Positions 14,420-26,287 of a stretch of DNA of 64,000 nt are shown in pieces; within the stretch, counting starts at the first letter, position 1, and every line of letters begins with the position of its first letter. Position numbers and translations under genes: made by a program. This stretch comes from Clonostachys chloroleuca. Lineage: Eukaryota > Ascomycota > Sordariomycetes > Hypocreales > Bionectriaceae. The stretch spans positions 36,146,001-36,210,000 of the forward strand of contig JBANAY010000003.1 in NCBI GenBank assembly GCA_037952775.1, in the 5' to 3' direction. The notes below the pieces were generated by a model. That model did not search any database, was not told the DNA's origin, and was given only the letters and a program-made list of their open reading frames with translations.

Positions 14420-15920
14420 CTAGTCCTTTTCGTTCTCCCAGCCCAGTGGTTTCTCCAGACCATTGAGCTCATAGAATCGAGAGGTGCCTATTCACAGTTA
14501 GAAACATGATACTTTTCACAACAGCTGGGATATATGACTTACAAGAATAACCCTTCCAGTCAAAGTTGTCCTTGGGGTTGCAGTGGCATCGAAGATCCAG
14601 GCGCGTCTGCTCACCAGTGGGGCAGTGAGTGAAGGGAACATGCCAGTACCCAATATCGTTGAAGAACTTAATCTCAGACTTGTCAAGAAGCAGACCAGCT
14701 GCAATAGAGTGGACAGGTGCATCACCCCAACGCTCGTAGAAGAAACCACCATCCTGGTCCAGTGATTCGAAGAAATCGATGTATGCCTTGCTTCGTAACC
14801 ACTCCAAATTTCCGACTTCGAAATTGGACCACTAGAAGAATGTTAGCTTAACACTAGATTGCATCGATTTTCAAAAGGAGAAACGTACGAAGTGGCAACG
14901 ATTGTAGTTCTCGCCCTTATCGTCACTGAGGAAGGCCATGGAGTTGTCCTTGGCGATGTGCTCGGGATGGTTCTTCATAAACTTCTTTGTACTCTCCCAG
15001 AGGGTAGGAATAGTCTCATGGTACTCGTAGAGACTCAGAACAAAGCTGTACTTCTTCTTCTCCTCGGCCATGACACGGAAAGGATCATAGTGGACGTCGC
15101 AGAAAAGCTTGACGGAGGGCTCGACACGCCAGTACCACTCGTAGTTGAGCATCAACTCGTGGCGGAAGAAGAATCCGGATTCGAAGCGGCACATGTGGCG
15201 GTAGCTGACAGAGTCACCGTAGATGATCTTTCGCTCCTTCATATCCTCACGGACCTTCTTCGCCTTTTCTTGGTCAATCCAGTCGGGGAAAGACCAGTGC
15301 TCGACGGGAATCAAACCATAGTGGGTTGTACCAGAAACCAGCGAGGTGGTAACCTTCTTGAAGGTCTCGTCGAAAGGCTGGTCATTGAGGAACACCCAGT
15401 CGTAGTTGAAGCGACGGTTGAAGCGATCCTCAACCTGTCTAATGGAATCGGCAATATCCCAGACGTCGGTGTTTCGGGCCAGAGTGACGAAAGTGGCATT
15501 CATTCGAGGGCCGGCGTTGATGTTCACGAGGTCATCCCAGCCTGGCGAGCTAGGGGTTCTCGCAAAAGACATGTCGTCGCCCTTTCCAGTATTGACAGTC
15601 GGCTGCTTAGGAGGGTTCTTGATAGGAGGGTCAGCGGGAGACCCGGGCGCCGGCTGCAAAGGAACCTGGGGGTTCGGGTTCTTGGGAGTCGACGGCGTCT
15701 CGGGCTGCACTGCTGGCTTGACGATTTGCCCAGCCCCAGGGATTGGGGTGTACATGTTGGAGCGGGAGACAAAATAGAAGACGAAAAGTGCCTTCCCATG
15801 GACTGTCAGCCATCGCGATCCAATCCAAGATGGTCCTTCTGAACATCAAACTAGGGGGGAACTCACAAATGCCGTCATGGCAATGTAGCGCACAAGGCGC
15901 GTATTTCCCGTTGCCATCAT
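14420..15920 (-). CDS. Alpha-1,2-mannosyltransferase, KRE2/MNT1 family (GT15)
   Basis: Model complement(join(14420..14487,14543..14831,14889..15791,15867..15920)), 437 aa, three GT-AG introns. It is a type II Golgi protein: a short basic cytosolic tail (exon 1), a membrane anchor split by intron 1 ([12 protein letters not shown]), a Pro-rich stem to ~residue 80, then the GT15 catalytic domain. Family blocks include [15 protein letters not shown] start ([11 protein letters not shown]), [26 protein letters not shown] and YNRCHFWSNFE. The glutamate at 324 in WSNFE corresponds to the proposed catalytic Glu of yeast Kre2. The enzyme adds alpha-1,2-mannose from GDP-mannose to O- and N-glycans. Two tandem ATGs (15918-15920 and 15915-15917) could start it. 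Which paralogue (KRE2, KTR) it represents is not resolved. Confidence 0.95.
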
Positions 15921-18900
15921 GATGCCGACGGTTGACGATGTGATCGTTAACTCAGGCAAGATGGAAGAAGACGGTGGCAGTTGGGATCTTAGGACCACGC
16001 GCGTGGAGCTTGATGGCCACTCGTCAGGGATGGTAAGCCCCTACCAATCAAAGATGGTACGCAATCTGGTACGCAACACAATAGGCTTCGCCACAGGTGT
16101 CTAGATGCGCATGGCTTCCCTGAAACCACGGACCCAGAACTGCAAGCCACGGACAACCAAGAGATGCTGCTAGGGCTAGGTAGTAGGTATGGAAAGATGG
16201 AATGCAGAGAGAGGTTTCACATGGATAAACTACGAATAGGGAGCGGAGGATGCACTGAATCACTGGATGAAAAGGGGATGCATCAAAGCGAGATGTACCT
16301 CCCGCATCAACCTTAAGGGCAATCGATGAATTTTCGCTGTCTTTTCCAGAGCAATTCGCAGCAGGATCAATAGGATGGATGCACCTTCCAGGGGCTCTGG
16401 CTGCTGGGGGTGCTCACCCTTGGCTCTGAGTGGCGCTAGGATCGACTTTCGAGACTGGACCCAGGCGGGTCCAGAGTTTAGGTGCCCCCTGAAGATTGCA
16501 CACCCACAGCACGTTCAGACATCTGGCTCCAGCGCCCCATCAGCTAGAGATTGGCAGCCGATAGCTTGTCAATGGCCTCTGAATGGCCTGACGAAGGCGC
16601 GGGCAGCTTGTCACCGTCTGGCCCACAAAGCCAATAGGGGGCTATCTTGGTGTAAACCACAAGGGGACAGGCTTCCATTTTTTATTTGAATAATGCACCT
16701 CCAATAATGGCAGGATAACGTCGCAGCCAATGGTCGTCTTTCAAACCTCGTATCACTTGCGATGCCTGCCCTCTGTAACAATAGAGCTGGGCTAGCGAGC
16801 CTCAGCTCCAATAAGCGATGAAAGGCCACCTTTCCTGCTTGGCAGAGTGCCACCTGGAATGCTATTATTGCCTCTCGAGGCTAGACTCCAGTGCGGCACA
16901 TGTGCAACACCAAGTACCAGGATAATGGCGATGGTCAAGCGTTCAAGATACGCAAGCTCAGCCCTTCCGAGGAATCGGTGGTGCATCCAGCCACTGCAAA
17001 ATTAAAATATAGGTGTGTTAAGGGCGTGGGAATTATTCACAATCCATTCACCCGAGCAAGTAAACGAAGCAACTCGAAACGACGACAAGCCAATCAATAA
17101 TGCCAAGAAATAAATCTCCCTTGCTACTCACAGAGTTTCGGTCGCCTCTGGGATCGTGTTTTTCACTATATCGTTTGGAAAGGCACCCGAGCACTGATAT
17201 TGTTAGAGCGTGCTCATGAGCAGCTCAAGAAGCATCGAGTAATCATCCTAACTTAGGTTCCAGTTTGCTTGACCGGTATTTCTTTCCCCAAGCGAGTCCC
17301 GTATTAGAAAGTCGAGATGTGAATAGAACAGCCTTCCGGCGCCTATTTTCCGACAGCCCTATTAGGCTCAAATGTCGGCAGAGCCGTTTTATCGAACCAC
17401 GGCTTCATAGGATATATCCTACGGCTATCTAGTATTGGGCATTCAATTACCATGTATTGTCAAGACAACCCAATTCAACTTGAGCCCACCAGAGATCTAT
17501 TCTTTTCGAGTGAGAGCTTGAGAGATGTCCGTCTCGACTGTCATACATAAGCACGGCCTAAAGCAAGGATTCCGGGCTGGTAGGTGCTGGGCGATTGATT
17601 GCCCGTATTGTTGGTCACAAATGGAGCATCCTCAATAGGAAGAAGCCACGGTTCGTCTACGTCACCAATAAATCGCTGGTGGACTCGCGGGTTACTGTAT
17701 GGAACTTCTCTGCCACCAGGTAGCAGTTTGGTGGAGGTTGCGAGAGAACATCTCTCCGCCCAAGATGCCAAGACAGATGGCCAAGGCGGGGTTTTCTTGT
17801 TTGAAAGGGGGAATCAATGCAGCACGAGATGCACTGCTATTGTTCGGATATCGTCTTTAGGATCCGACTGACGTGGTCACTAGATCGGTCTGCTAGGAGA
17901 CAAGCACTGCACCCACGGTCAGCATGCGGTCCCCCTCCCTAGGAACAAAAGCCCCTCATTCTCGCTTGCACCGGCATCGGCTCCCCCTGCCATACCGCCA
18001 CCATCATGGAGATGGAGGAGCCGTTCATCATGCCGATGTGGAACCCCGCAGAACACCGCACGGAGGGACACACGGCGCCGATAAGAACGATCACGGTCAA
18101 CACAATCCGGAGGAAGACATCAACACTATCAGCATCAGCAGGTTTCTACGAGTCGAACAAGCCCCGAAACACCTACCCCTGGGCGAGAGCTGCTGCCTCA
18201 CTGCCAGTCGCTCGCTGTCCGTCCTTCGCAGGCGTCGCCTGCATGCGAACAAAATACGTACCTCCCGAGGACCCGGCTGGGACTTGCATGTCCGTGGGTG
18301 CTACCAATGAGGTACGTCAGGTCGTAGGGAGGTAGGGTAGGGAAACAAGGTAGCGGCTTGGTAAAAGCCGCCCATAGCTACCTTGCACATGGAAAAACAG
18401 ACTGCGCGCGCTGCGTTTCACCCTCCTTTTCGCCGTGGAGCCATTGGCGTCACTGGACGATGATGAGATTTTCTCTTCATTTGCCCATCGTGGAATGGTA
18501 TGCACTTGTGCCCACCATGTGCCTGTTCATCTGCGACTGCTGGTTGGCTCTGGAAGGGTCATGTTGCACTCCGAACGCCATGCCATGCAGTACTTTGCCT
18601 CATTGTTCCTGACCGGCATCGCGTTGTGTTGAGCTGCCTTTCAGAGAACTCTAGGGGAATCAAGGACAGAGCCAATTGATTGAGCTTAGGTGGCGCCACA
18701 TACCTTTCCTTGATTTCCTTTCTCGCCGTTGCCTTGTTAAGAATTAACCCTTGGTCCAAGGCACGCAGCGGAAGGCTGAGAAGTTCCCCAGGAATGCGCT
18801 TCCTCTTCGTTAAGAGACAGAGAGATGGTCGTGAGCCCTCTTTTGCCAAATGCTTCCTCAATTGCGTTCTGTCCCATCAACGCAACATGACATGATGGAA

Positions 18901-19625
18901 TGTGAAATAGGATATTCTAGGCCCGCATCCTCTAAGTCTCGTACCCTCCTTCAAGGAATCCTGGGGGGCAGAGGCTGACGACCCCCACCCCAAATCATCC
19001 CCTTCCCCCTCCATGAAGGCATTGAATTGCTCTCATGTCCCCGCTCCTGTATCACCGTCCCGGTGGTGTTATCAATGCCTTATGGCAAAGTACACTGAGC
19101 CGCAGATGGCGCTCTGGAATTGTTTCGCCATTCTCACATAAATGTGGAATGGAGGGTAAATCTTGAGCTCAGTATCCAATCGCTGAGCTTGACGGTCCCC
19201 CATGGAGAGCATCACCCCGAACCACCAATGCCCGTCTAGTCTTTAGTCTCCCCACTGTCTCGCATGGGCGAATCAAGGATACAGTCGAATGTCGCCTTTC
19301 TGTATGTACAGTGGCATTGCGCGGCTATGCTGTGTATACTCGTCGAGCTCTTGTGTACGATGGGACTTTTCGCCAATACCATCGCTTAAAACACCACGAT
19401 GAGATCCACAAGTGCAGACTTTGTGACGTAGCCAGAACTTGAATTGCTCCGAGCTGCTCTGAGCTGATGAAGATAAATAGCTCGGTTGATCGCCTTTCTT
19501 CATATGGGCGTTGTCCTTCCTTCATCATTTTCACTTCCCTATTCAATTGATCATACCCTACACCACTCTTCTCACATACAATACCTAGAAATCTTTCAAC
19601 ATACCCTTTTTACATTCAACTCAAC
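15921..19625. other. 3.7 kb region without a supported gene
   Basis: I examined all frames. Open frames at 17924-18335 and their antisense reading show neither homology-like motifs nor splice structure I can defend. A short hairpin (GCTCAG/CTGAGC at 19167-19188) is not part of a tRNA. No transposon terminal repeats or AT-rich RIP-like decay were noticed. It likely holds the mannosyltransferase promoter and a long leader for the methyltransferase. Confidence 0.45.
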
Positions 19626-20255
19626 ATGTCTCAGCTCGCCAAGGCCTACAGTCTCACTGATGTCAATGACACCCGGACTCTCTATGATGAATGGGCTGCC
19701 AACTACGACTTGGAACTTACAAGCAAGGAGCAGGACTATGTCGGCCCAATTGTCGCTGTTGCCCATGTTCTAAAGGACCTAGGTGTCACCAGCCTTGCCC
19801 CCGAGACTCAAATCTTGGATGCTGGCTGTGGCACTGGTCTTGTCGGCACTCACCTTGCCCAAGTCGGCGGTAAGAAGATCGACGGTGTTGATCTAAGCCC
19901 AGGGATGCTCAAGGAAGCTGCCAAGACTGGCGCCTACCGTGACCTCCAGACGGCAGATCTCACCCGTCCTCTTGCTTTTGAGGACAACAAGTATGATGTT
20001 CTTGTCTGCGTGGGTACATTCACCCAAGCTCATGTCGGGCCTGTCGCCCTTGATGAATTCGTCCGCGTTACCAAGCCCGGCGGCAGCATTGTCGCCACTG
20101 TCCTTGGCTCCATCTTCGAGAGCGGCGGTTACGCTGCCAAGATTGAGAGTCTCGAGAACCAGGGCAAGGTGAAGCTTGTGAGCGCCGAGATGGAGGACTA
20201 TCGCCGTGGTCCTGGGGTAAGAGCTCGCATGGTTGTGCTCAAGGTGCTGTCGTGA
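19626..20255 (+). CDS. Class I SAM-dependent methyltransferase, METTL27-like
   Basis: Single exon, 209 aa. The SAM-binding motif I is LDAGCGTG at 64-71, followed by GVDLSPGML (motif II acidic end of strand 2), DNKYDVLVCVG (motif IV) and VTKPGG (post-IV), the full Rossmann methyltransferase order. The N-terminal block YDEWAANYDLELTS is typical of the METTL27 (WBSCR27)-like group. The substrate is unknown for the group. No targeting signal. The CT-rich leader with CAACATG at the start supports the ATG. Confidence 0.9.
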   Translation: MSQLAKAYSLTDVNDTRTLYDEWAANYDLELTSKEQDYVGPIVAVAHVLKDLGVTSLAPETQILDAGCGTGLVGTHLAQVGGKKIDGVDLSPGMLKEAAKTGAYRDLQTADLTRPLAFEDNKYDVLVCVGTFTQAHVGPVALDEFVRVTKPGGSIVATVLGSIFESGGYAAKIESLENQGKVKLVSAEMEDYRRGPGVRARMVVLKVLS

Positions 20256-21661
20256 ACTCCGCGTGCGTGATTGATGCCGTGAAATCATCTCGAGTTTTGA
20301 TGACTGTGAAGACAAGAATGCTTCCGATGGTGACGGCGATGATTGACATGACTTGAATTTTTTTTGTTGATTATGACGATGACGGTTTTGGCGATTGAAC
20401 GATGCTGCACATGACGTGTGGTCTTCGGTTTGAAGTTTCTGTTACGAGTTTCATCCAATTTGCCCTCGACAACACTTTCAGCAACTGGTGTTTCAGGCAG
20501 TGAGAGTGCACATGTGGACTCAATGGGTACCGTCAGGGGAGAGGATCGTCGACTTGACTTGATAATGTTTTGCAAATCAAATCAACGAAAACCATTTGAA
20601 GGTGGAGACTTATTAGAGTCCAATTAGTTTGAACTGTCAAATTCGCAGCGCATCGTAGAAGTTTCACGCTTGTTTTGATAAAATGTTCATTGTGCTATTA
20701 AGAATCTTCTCCTAAAGCCAGAATCGACCCATGAACAACGAGTATTTGTTGCCGGAAGGGTAAACTTGTCATATGCTTCATCAACTGGTGTTAGGAGAAT
20801 AGGACCTTGCTCTCTCTACTACCACACATATATTCTCTAATGTTATAGGGTAGGATTGCTAGAGCAGAAGATGCATCGCCTGCCCCCCACGTGACTTTCT
20901 GGTTCCGGTGGGTTAGGTTGGAGGGATGGAAAGTCAATGTGGGGCAACAGCTGGTTGGAGAACCTCACAGCGATTAGCACATCACCACCGTGGCTTTACC
21001 TCGAGCAACGCTGTTCGTGAGCATCCGCCCTCCTCTTGTAGCAACTTAGGCGCCTTGCAGCGTACGCCGCCAGCTCTTGATTTCTGGATTATCCAAACTT
21101 CGTCTTGGCCAACCTTCTTGGAGCCGCGTTCCGCATGCTGCTTGCGCCGGCTTAATTAGCCTTTGCTGCACCCGATTTCAGCTCCTAGTCTACGAGACAC
21201 AATGATAGAGTTGTGCGCGTTGGTCTATACTTCAGTTCTCTCCTCAATCTAGTGGTGAGTCTATGCCATTTCTCCCGAACAATTCCCCGATTGCCACGCG
21301 CTGGTAGCCAAATGGAAAAGAACCCGATTTCAGGCGTTGGCACCTCGCAGCTTTGCGGAGGGGCCCGTTTGGCATGGTGCGCACCACATTGGCGAATGAC
21401 GTGGACTCGAGGATTCGACAAAGCTCGAGGTCTGGGGTTCTCAACCTCTTGGTCTATCTGGTCAAGGGCTCCCACCCAGAACGGGTCCGAATCCCAGAGT
21501 CTTGCAGACATCCTTTGTGTTGCTCTCATTTCGAGCTATTTCAGCACATTATTCCCTCTTGATTTTCCTGGCTCGATTTGGTTCGCTATACTTGCGTTGT
21601 TATTCTGACATTGTTTAGATTTACTCTTTAATTTTATCTCCCTCGCTTGTCTTGGTAAACC
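20256..21661. other. Intergenic region upstream of PAT1
   Basis: 1.4 kb with no supported gene. CCACGTGA at 20887-20894 is an E-box core. The last 100 bp before PAT1 are T-rich leader-like sequence. ORFs at 21185-21608 in both strands overlap one another and carry no domain. Confidence 0.45.
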
Positions 21662-24151
21662 ATGTCGTTCTTTGGCTTCGATCCCACTCGCGGCCATGAT
21701 TCGGCCGCGCCTGGGTTTTCCCAGGCTGCGGATCCCTTTTCAGGTCTCTCGGGAAACAACGTCGATGACGTCCTCGAATTCGAAGATACGTACGATGGGC
21801 TTGGTGACCAGCTCGATGAAACCGACGATGCTTTCAACGACGATACCTTTGGCGGCGGTGATGTCGGCCCAGCTGTTAGCAAGGTTGGCAAGGATTTCGA
21901 CTTCTTTGGGCAGACTGCGAAGGTCGCCGGGGCTATCGAGGAGGAGCATCTTCGGTTTCATCGTCAAGGACCAACCGTCCGCTCAGGCGCAAACCAATCT
22001 CAGGCGGCTTATTATGGCGCTCAGCCAGCTCAGCCGCCCCCCGACCTGTGCGGACTGGGTATGAGAAGTACAAGGAACCCGAGCAGATGCCTGATTTGAA
22101 CGTGGATAGAAGCATTTGGGGCATGGCTCCCGCAAAGTCACCCGCCCAAACTGCTTCTGTCCCCAAGCCTGTTCAACCTGTCCAACCCAGCAGAAAAATG
22201 ATGAGCCTTGAGGAAGTTGAGGCTGCTATGCGCCAACAACCAAAGCAAGTCACCCCACAACCTCAAGCGCATCTACAGGAGGCGCCTCCGTACGCTCAGG
22301 CACCTCCCCCAGGCTATCAATCTCAGCAACCCGCCCAAGCTCCTCATGGACATGGTCAACCGGTTACCATTCTACAGCGTCCGCAGAATATTCAATCGAA
22401 ACCCACTCCTCCTGTTACAGAGTCCTTGGCTCCAAATCAGCAGCGTCAGCAACCTCAGCCGACCCAGATTTTGCAAAATCCAAACCGAGGTGGCGGGGAT
22501 GTAATCAGGGCAGAGCTTGCCGGTACCCAGCTTACTGCTCTCCCAGGATCCCTGCCCAAAGGAAGTCAGCATCAGGGACCTCTCCAGTCCCTCCAGTCCC
22601 ACCCGCAATTTAATCAACTATCTGAGGAGGACAAGGCTGCTTTCTTGGATCAGGAAACCAAGAGAGCAAAGCGTAACCACAAGATCTGGCTTCTGTCAAA
22701 GGACAACGGTCTGATGACCCCTCAGGACAAGAATTTCATTACTCGTATTCAGCTTCAACAGCTTGTATCTGCTACTGGAAACCCTGCCGAGCAAAGCTCC
22801 GATACGTCTATTATCGAGGACTTCTACTATCAGGTGTACAGTCACATCAGGGCTGGCCAACGTCAAAATCCTAGCCAGCCGCTCAGTAACTTCGCTCAAA
22901 CCTATCTTTTCCAAACTGGAAGCCGACATGGTGGTATGCGCAGGCACGGCAGACCTGCTGAGAATCATTTCCAGCGCATGGAGCAGCAGGTTCAACGGGC
23001 CGTGGAGGCCGCTAAGAATAAGCCCAAGAACCCACAGCTTGTTATCGCGGGAAGTTTGGGCAAGATTTCATTTAGCAATGCCAAGACCCCTAAGCCACTT
23101 CTCAACATCAAGAGAACCGAGGCTGAAACGAGTCGTCCTGGTGGTGGAAAAAAGGCGGACTCTAGTGGTGACGGTCACGCTCGAAGGGCTGCCCTACGCA
23201 ACGCCGAGAAGGTCTATGACACTCTCATGAAGATCGAAGATCATGTTCGAACGATCCCACCACCTCCCACCGACCAGGTAGACGAGGAACTGCACCAGAA
23301 GCATATGGAGTGGAAGGCCACACTGGACGCCCTCAACGCCAAGCTTTGGGACCAGTTGCAGGTTCATCATCCGGTTGATGTTGTCGTTCCTCACCCCTTT
23401 ATCGCTTTTCTGTCTTGCGCCAAGGGCAAGAAGGCAATCCCCCGCATCTTCCCTCATCTGGATTTCGAGAAGCGCACGACTATTTTGACTTTGATCATTT
23501 ATCACTTGGACCAGTTGGATGTTGTCCAAGGCGCTGTTACCAGCGGTGATACCATTCTAAACTCACAGATGCGTGAAAACATTGAACTTTTCATTTCGAC
23601 TGTTATGCCCTCGTTGATGCAGTACTTCAACGATACCGGATTAGACATTGTTGACGGAGTGCTTAATCTTGTCGCCATGAAGCTCCGGGTTGATTTGATT
23701 GCCGGAACTCGGATTGGTGTGTCCATGCTGACCCTGATCCTCAGCCGTGCCGTTCTTCTTAAGCAGACCGGCGCCGGGGATGCTGAGCAATGGGAGAAGT
23801 GGTAAGTTACGCCCCTAAACGATTGACTTCTGACTTGAAGACATTCGCTAACTATGTGCCAGGGACCATACATTCGAGACACTGTTCAACAAACTAGAGC
23901 CTTCACTGCCGCATATTTTCCCCGGTAGCGTCAACACTGGCGAAGATGTCTATGTTTGGCAACTCCTCGCTGCGATGGGAGTCAGCGCAAACCACGACCA
24001 GCAAACAAGGCTGGTTCTTGCTGTCAAGGACCGTGTCATGAACACTGTCTCTCTTGCAAAGACACTGCCGCCCGCTATGGCTAGCGAGCGCCTGGGCAGT
24101 GTCAACCTCTTCATGCGCTCCATCGGCTTGGATGTGGAGTTACTGCAATAA
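21662..24151 (+). CDS. PAT1: PAT1, mRNA decapping activator, with an apparent 1-nt frameshift
   Basis: Model join(21662..23801,23863..24151) with a break at the C6 run 22037-22042. The N-terminus (MSFFGFDPTR..., acidic DDVLEFEDTYDGL, DFFGQTAKVAGAIEEE) is in one frame, and the rest, from RTGYEKYKEPE, lies in the next. Adding one C gives an 809-aa protein; without it the first frame stops about 20 codons later. The middle is Pro/Gln-rich, followed by the Pat1 core (MTPQDKNFITRIQ, EDFYYQVYSHIRAG) and the helical C-terminal domain. Pat1 links Lsm1-7 and Dhh1 to Dcp1/2 decapping in P-bodies. The terminal exon joins in frame (TG|GGAC). I see no plausible intron at the break; see findings. Confidence 0.9.
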
Positions 24152-24604
24152 ATAAAAGAAAACCATATTACAAAATTATGCATTTTTGAACGGAGACATC
24201 TAATCTTGCTAGTGTATCCTGAGCTATTGCGGGTGGCTCGGGAAAGGCTTTGTCGGGGTTATCAGTACGCTCAAGCTATGCGAACATGGCCGAGACGTAT
24301 CTTGGGTTTTGATTTCAACGCCCCTTTTCGTTCGCATGGGCGATCACTGTATATTATGTGGTGGGATCGGCGAGCGACAAGTGAAAACATTCCGAGCAGG
24401 GATATGCATGCGATGGGAGCTTAGAGCGTTGATCCAGTACGTTTACTATAGCGCCTTATAGTTAAGGCCTGCTTTTGTACCGAAATATCGTCTCTAGGAA
24501 TCAATCTTCATAATGGCCTGAAATATATTTTCCCAAACCCTCTTGCGCCGCCCCATGCAGTTAAAAAACAAAAACCCTTGGCAAGCCCGTGAAGACAAAG
24601 ACAT
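24152..24604. other. Convergent 3' region
   Basis: Between the ends of PAT1 (+) and RPC37 (-). An ORF at 24206-24424 has no recognisable feature. Nothing else seen. Confidence 0.45.
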
Positions 24605-25852
24605 TTAATCGATATTCACTGTAGTAGAAGGTCCTGGCTTTGCGGGAGCCCTGGGTCGTCCACCTCGTCTAGCAGCAGTGGCTCCTCCTCTTGGTCTTAA
24701 AGGGGCCCGCGCAGCCGGAGCAGCAGGCTGGAGTGACGGCGGCGGTACTGCTGGCGCAGCAGGCTCCGGCTTCACGGCCTGAGCAGCCTCAGCCTCCCGG
24801 TCAGCCTTCTTGATTCCGCTCACGGCCTCGAGCAGCTCGTCGTCACCCCAGTTAGTAGAGAACTTGGGGACGGCGGTCTCCAGATCCGGCTCTTCCTCCT
24901 CGACGCCCTTTCCTTTGTCCGCCTCGCTGGGGTCCTCCTTTGGTCGCAGGAAGAGACTTTCGTTATATACGTCCCACGCGGCCTCCTCGTTCTCGTCCGT
25001 GTAGCGGAGCTTGCGCCATGGCTCGGACTGGACGTTTCGGAGACGGTCGGCCATGGTCTCGGTGGTGACGCGATCGCCCTCGGCGGTGTTCTTGATGGTC
25101 ATGTGGATGGCGCGGGCCTGGGCGGCTGCTCCCCCAGCGGCGCCGGCGCCGGCACCTGCGCCTGAACCTGGCGCATCTTTTGCGGCGGACTGGCGCTCGA
25201 GGTAGGCGGTGGCGTCGATGTGGTGAAGCTGGGGTCGGAGATGGACGAGCTCGGAGACGGGCGTTAGGTGAAGATCCTCTGTAATTCTACATGTCAGCAG
25301 GCGAGGCCAGTCGAGCAATCAGACGAGGCGTAGTCACGCACTTCCTTGAAAGACACCAACCATGTACTGGACGTCGGTGACGTCTGGGTACTGCCCGCCT
25401 AGGGTCTGCGTCGCAAGAACCTTCTGTTGTCGAACGGCCTCGTTCCAATCGAGGAAGATGTCATCGTCTTCCGTCGGGTCCTTCTTCTTCCCGCCTCGCT
25501 GCTGGACGGCGCCGACGCCGAAACCGCCAGCAAGACCGTGGCTGCCGCCGCTCTTTGCCGTCATGGAGGCCTTGAGGTTTCGACCCCACTTCATGCCCTT
25601 CTCGCGGTCGTAGGCGACCGAGCCGGTATCCAGAGGGATGTCGACCTCCACCATGCCAGTACGGGCCTTCAACCGGAGCTCTGTGGGAGGGGGGCGAGCG
25701 GTGTCGTCTGTGCGATTTGGGTGCTGGAGGACGAGCAGGCGGCGGCCGAGGGGCAGGGCAGGGTTGAGGAAGACGCGGTAGGTGGCCGTCACGGGGTCGT
25801 TCTCCTCATCGGGGATGGTTGCGTCCATCTTGTCATCGTCTTTGACCGACAT
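24605..25852 (-). CDS. RPC37: RNA polymerase III subunit RPC37/RPC5 (Sin-type)
   Basis: Model complement(join(24605..25278,25342..25852)), 394 aa, one 63-nt intron with a CTGAC branch point. The N-terminal half holds the Sin/RPC5 region: VTATYRVFLNP, LLVLQHPNR, RLKARTGMVEVDIPLDT, DREKGMKWG and YMVGVFQG, then LHLTPVSELVHLRPQLHHID after the intron. This region dimerises with RPC53 in the TFIIF-like Pol III module. The C-terminal half is Ala/Pro/Glu-rich with an RGG-like basic tail (RPRGGATAARRGGRPRAP). The ATG at 25852 is the first in frame; upstream sequence stays open but lacks ATG. Localisation should be nuclear. The family identity rests on these motifs. Confidence 0.85.
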
Positions 25853-26287
25853 GATGCCCAATTGGGCTCTTTTGTTTTCACTAAGCGGCGAAGTGAAGGT
25901 GGTTTGGGAGGAAGTTGTCTGGTCATCGATGATGTGAGTCGTCAATGTGGGGTTACATCACCAAAACTTTTTGGCTTATCTTATCAGTGCAGCATGTTAA
26001 TATTCTTTTAAGTTCGTGGTTCTAGGACCAGTGTAATAAGTAAAGAGCGTACAATTGCGATTTATCCCGAGGATGATATATACGGTTATTTTGCCACAAT
26101 TCACCCTTGATCTCTATATGTCTGGGAGCTTGCCAAAATTCCGTGTTTGTCATGCTACCTAAGCCAGCAACCGCACATCCAAGTGGAAAGAAAGCCCAGG
26201 CTAGCCGAAGCAGATCGCTCCGAGGCCATATTTTACACCAATGCAAGAAATATATACTGTAAAATCCCATTGTTAAAGAATGACTTT
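25853..26287. other. Intergenic region between two same-strand genes
   Basis: 435 bp between the LCP5 stop and the RPC37 start; holds the RPC37 promoter. AT-rich, nothing else seen. Confidence 0.45.

Noticed and set aside
14859..15842. 327-codon plus-strand ORF
   Set aside because: Antisense to the KRE2/MNT1 gene; no domain, biased composition.
17924..18335. Overlapping ORFs of 128 and 109 codons
   Set aside because: His/Arg/Pro-rich composition, no motif, no splice signals; antisense frame likewise unconvincing.
19167..19188. GCTCAG...CTGAGC hairpin resembling a tRNA D-arm
   Set aside because: No T-arm, acceptor stem or anticodon arm in the expected places.
25427..26011. 194-codon plus-strand ORF
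   Set aside because: Antisense to RPC37 exon 1.
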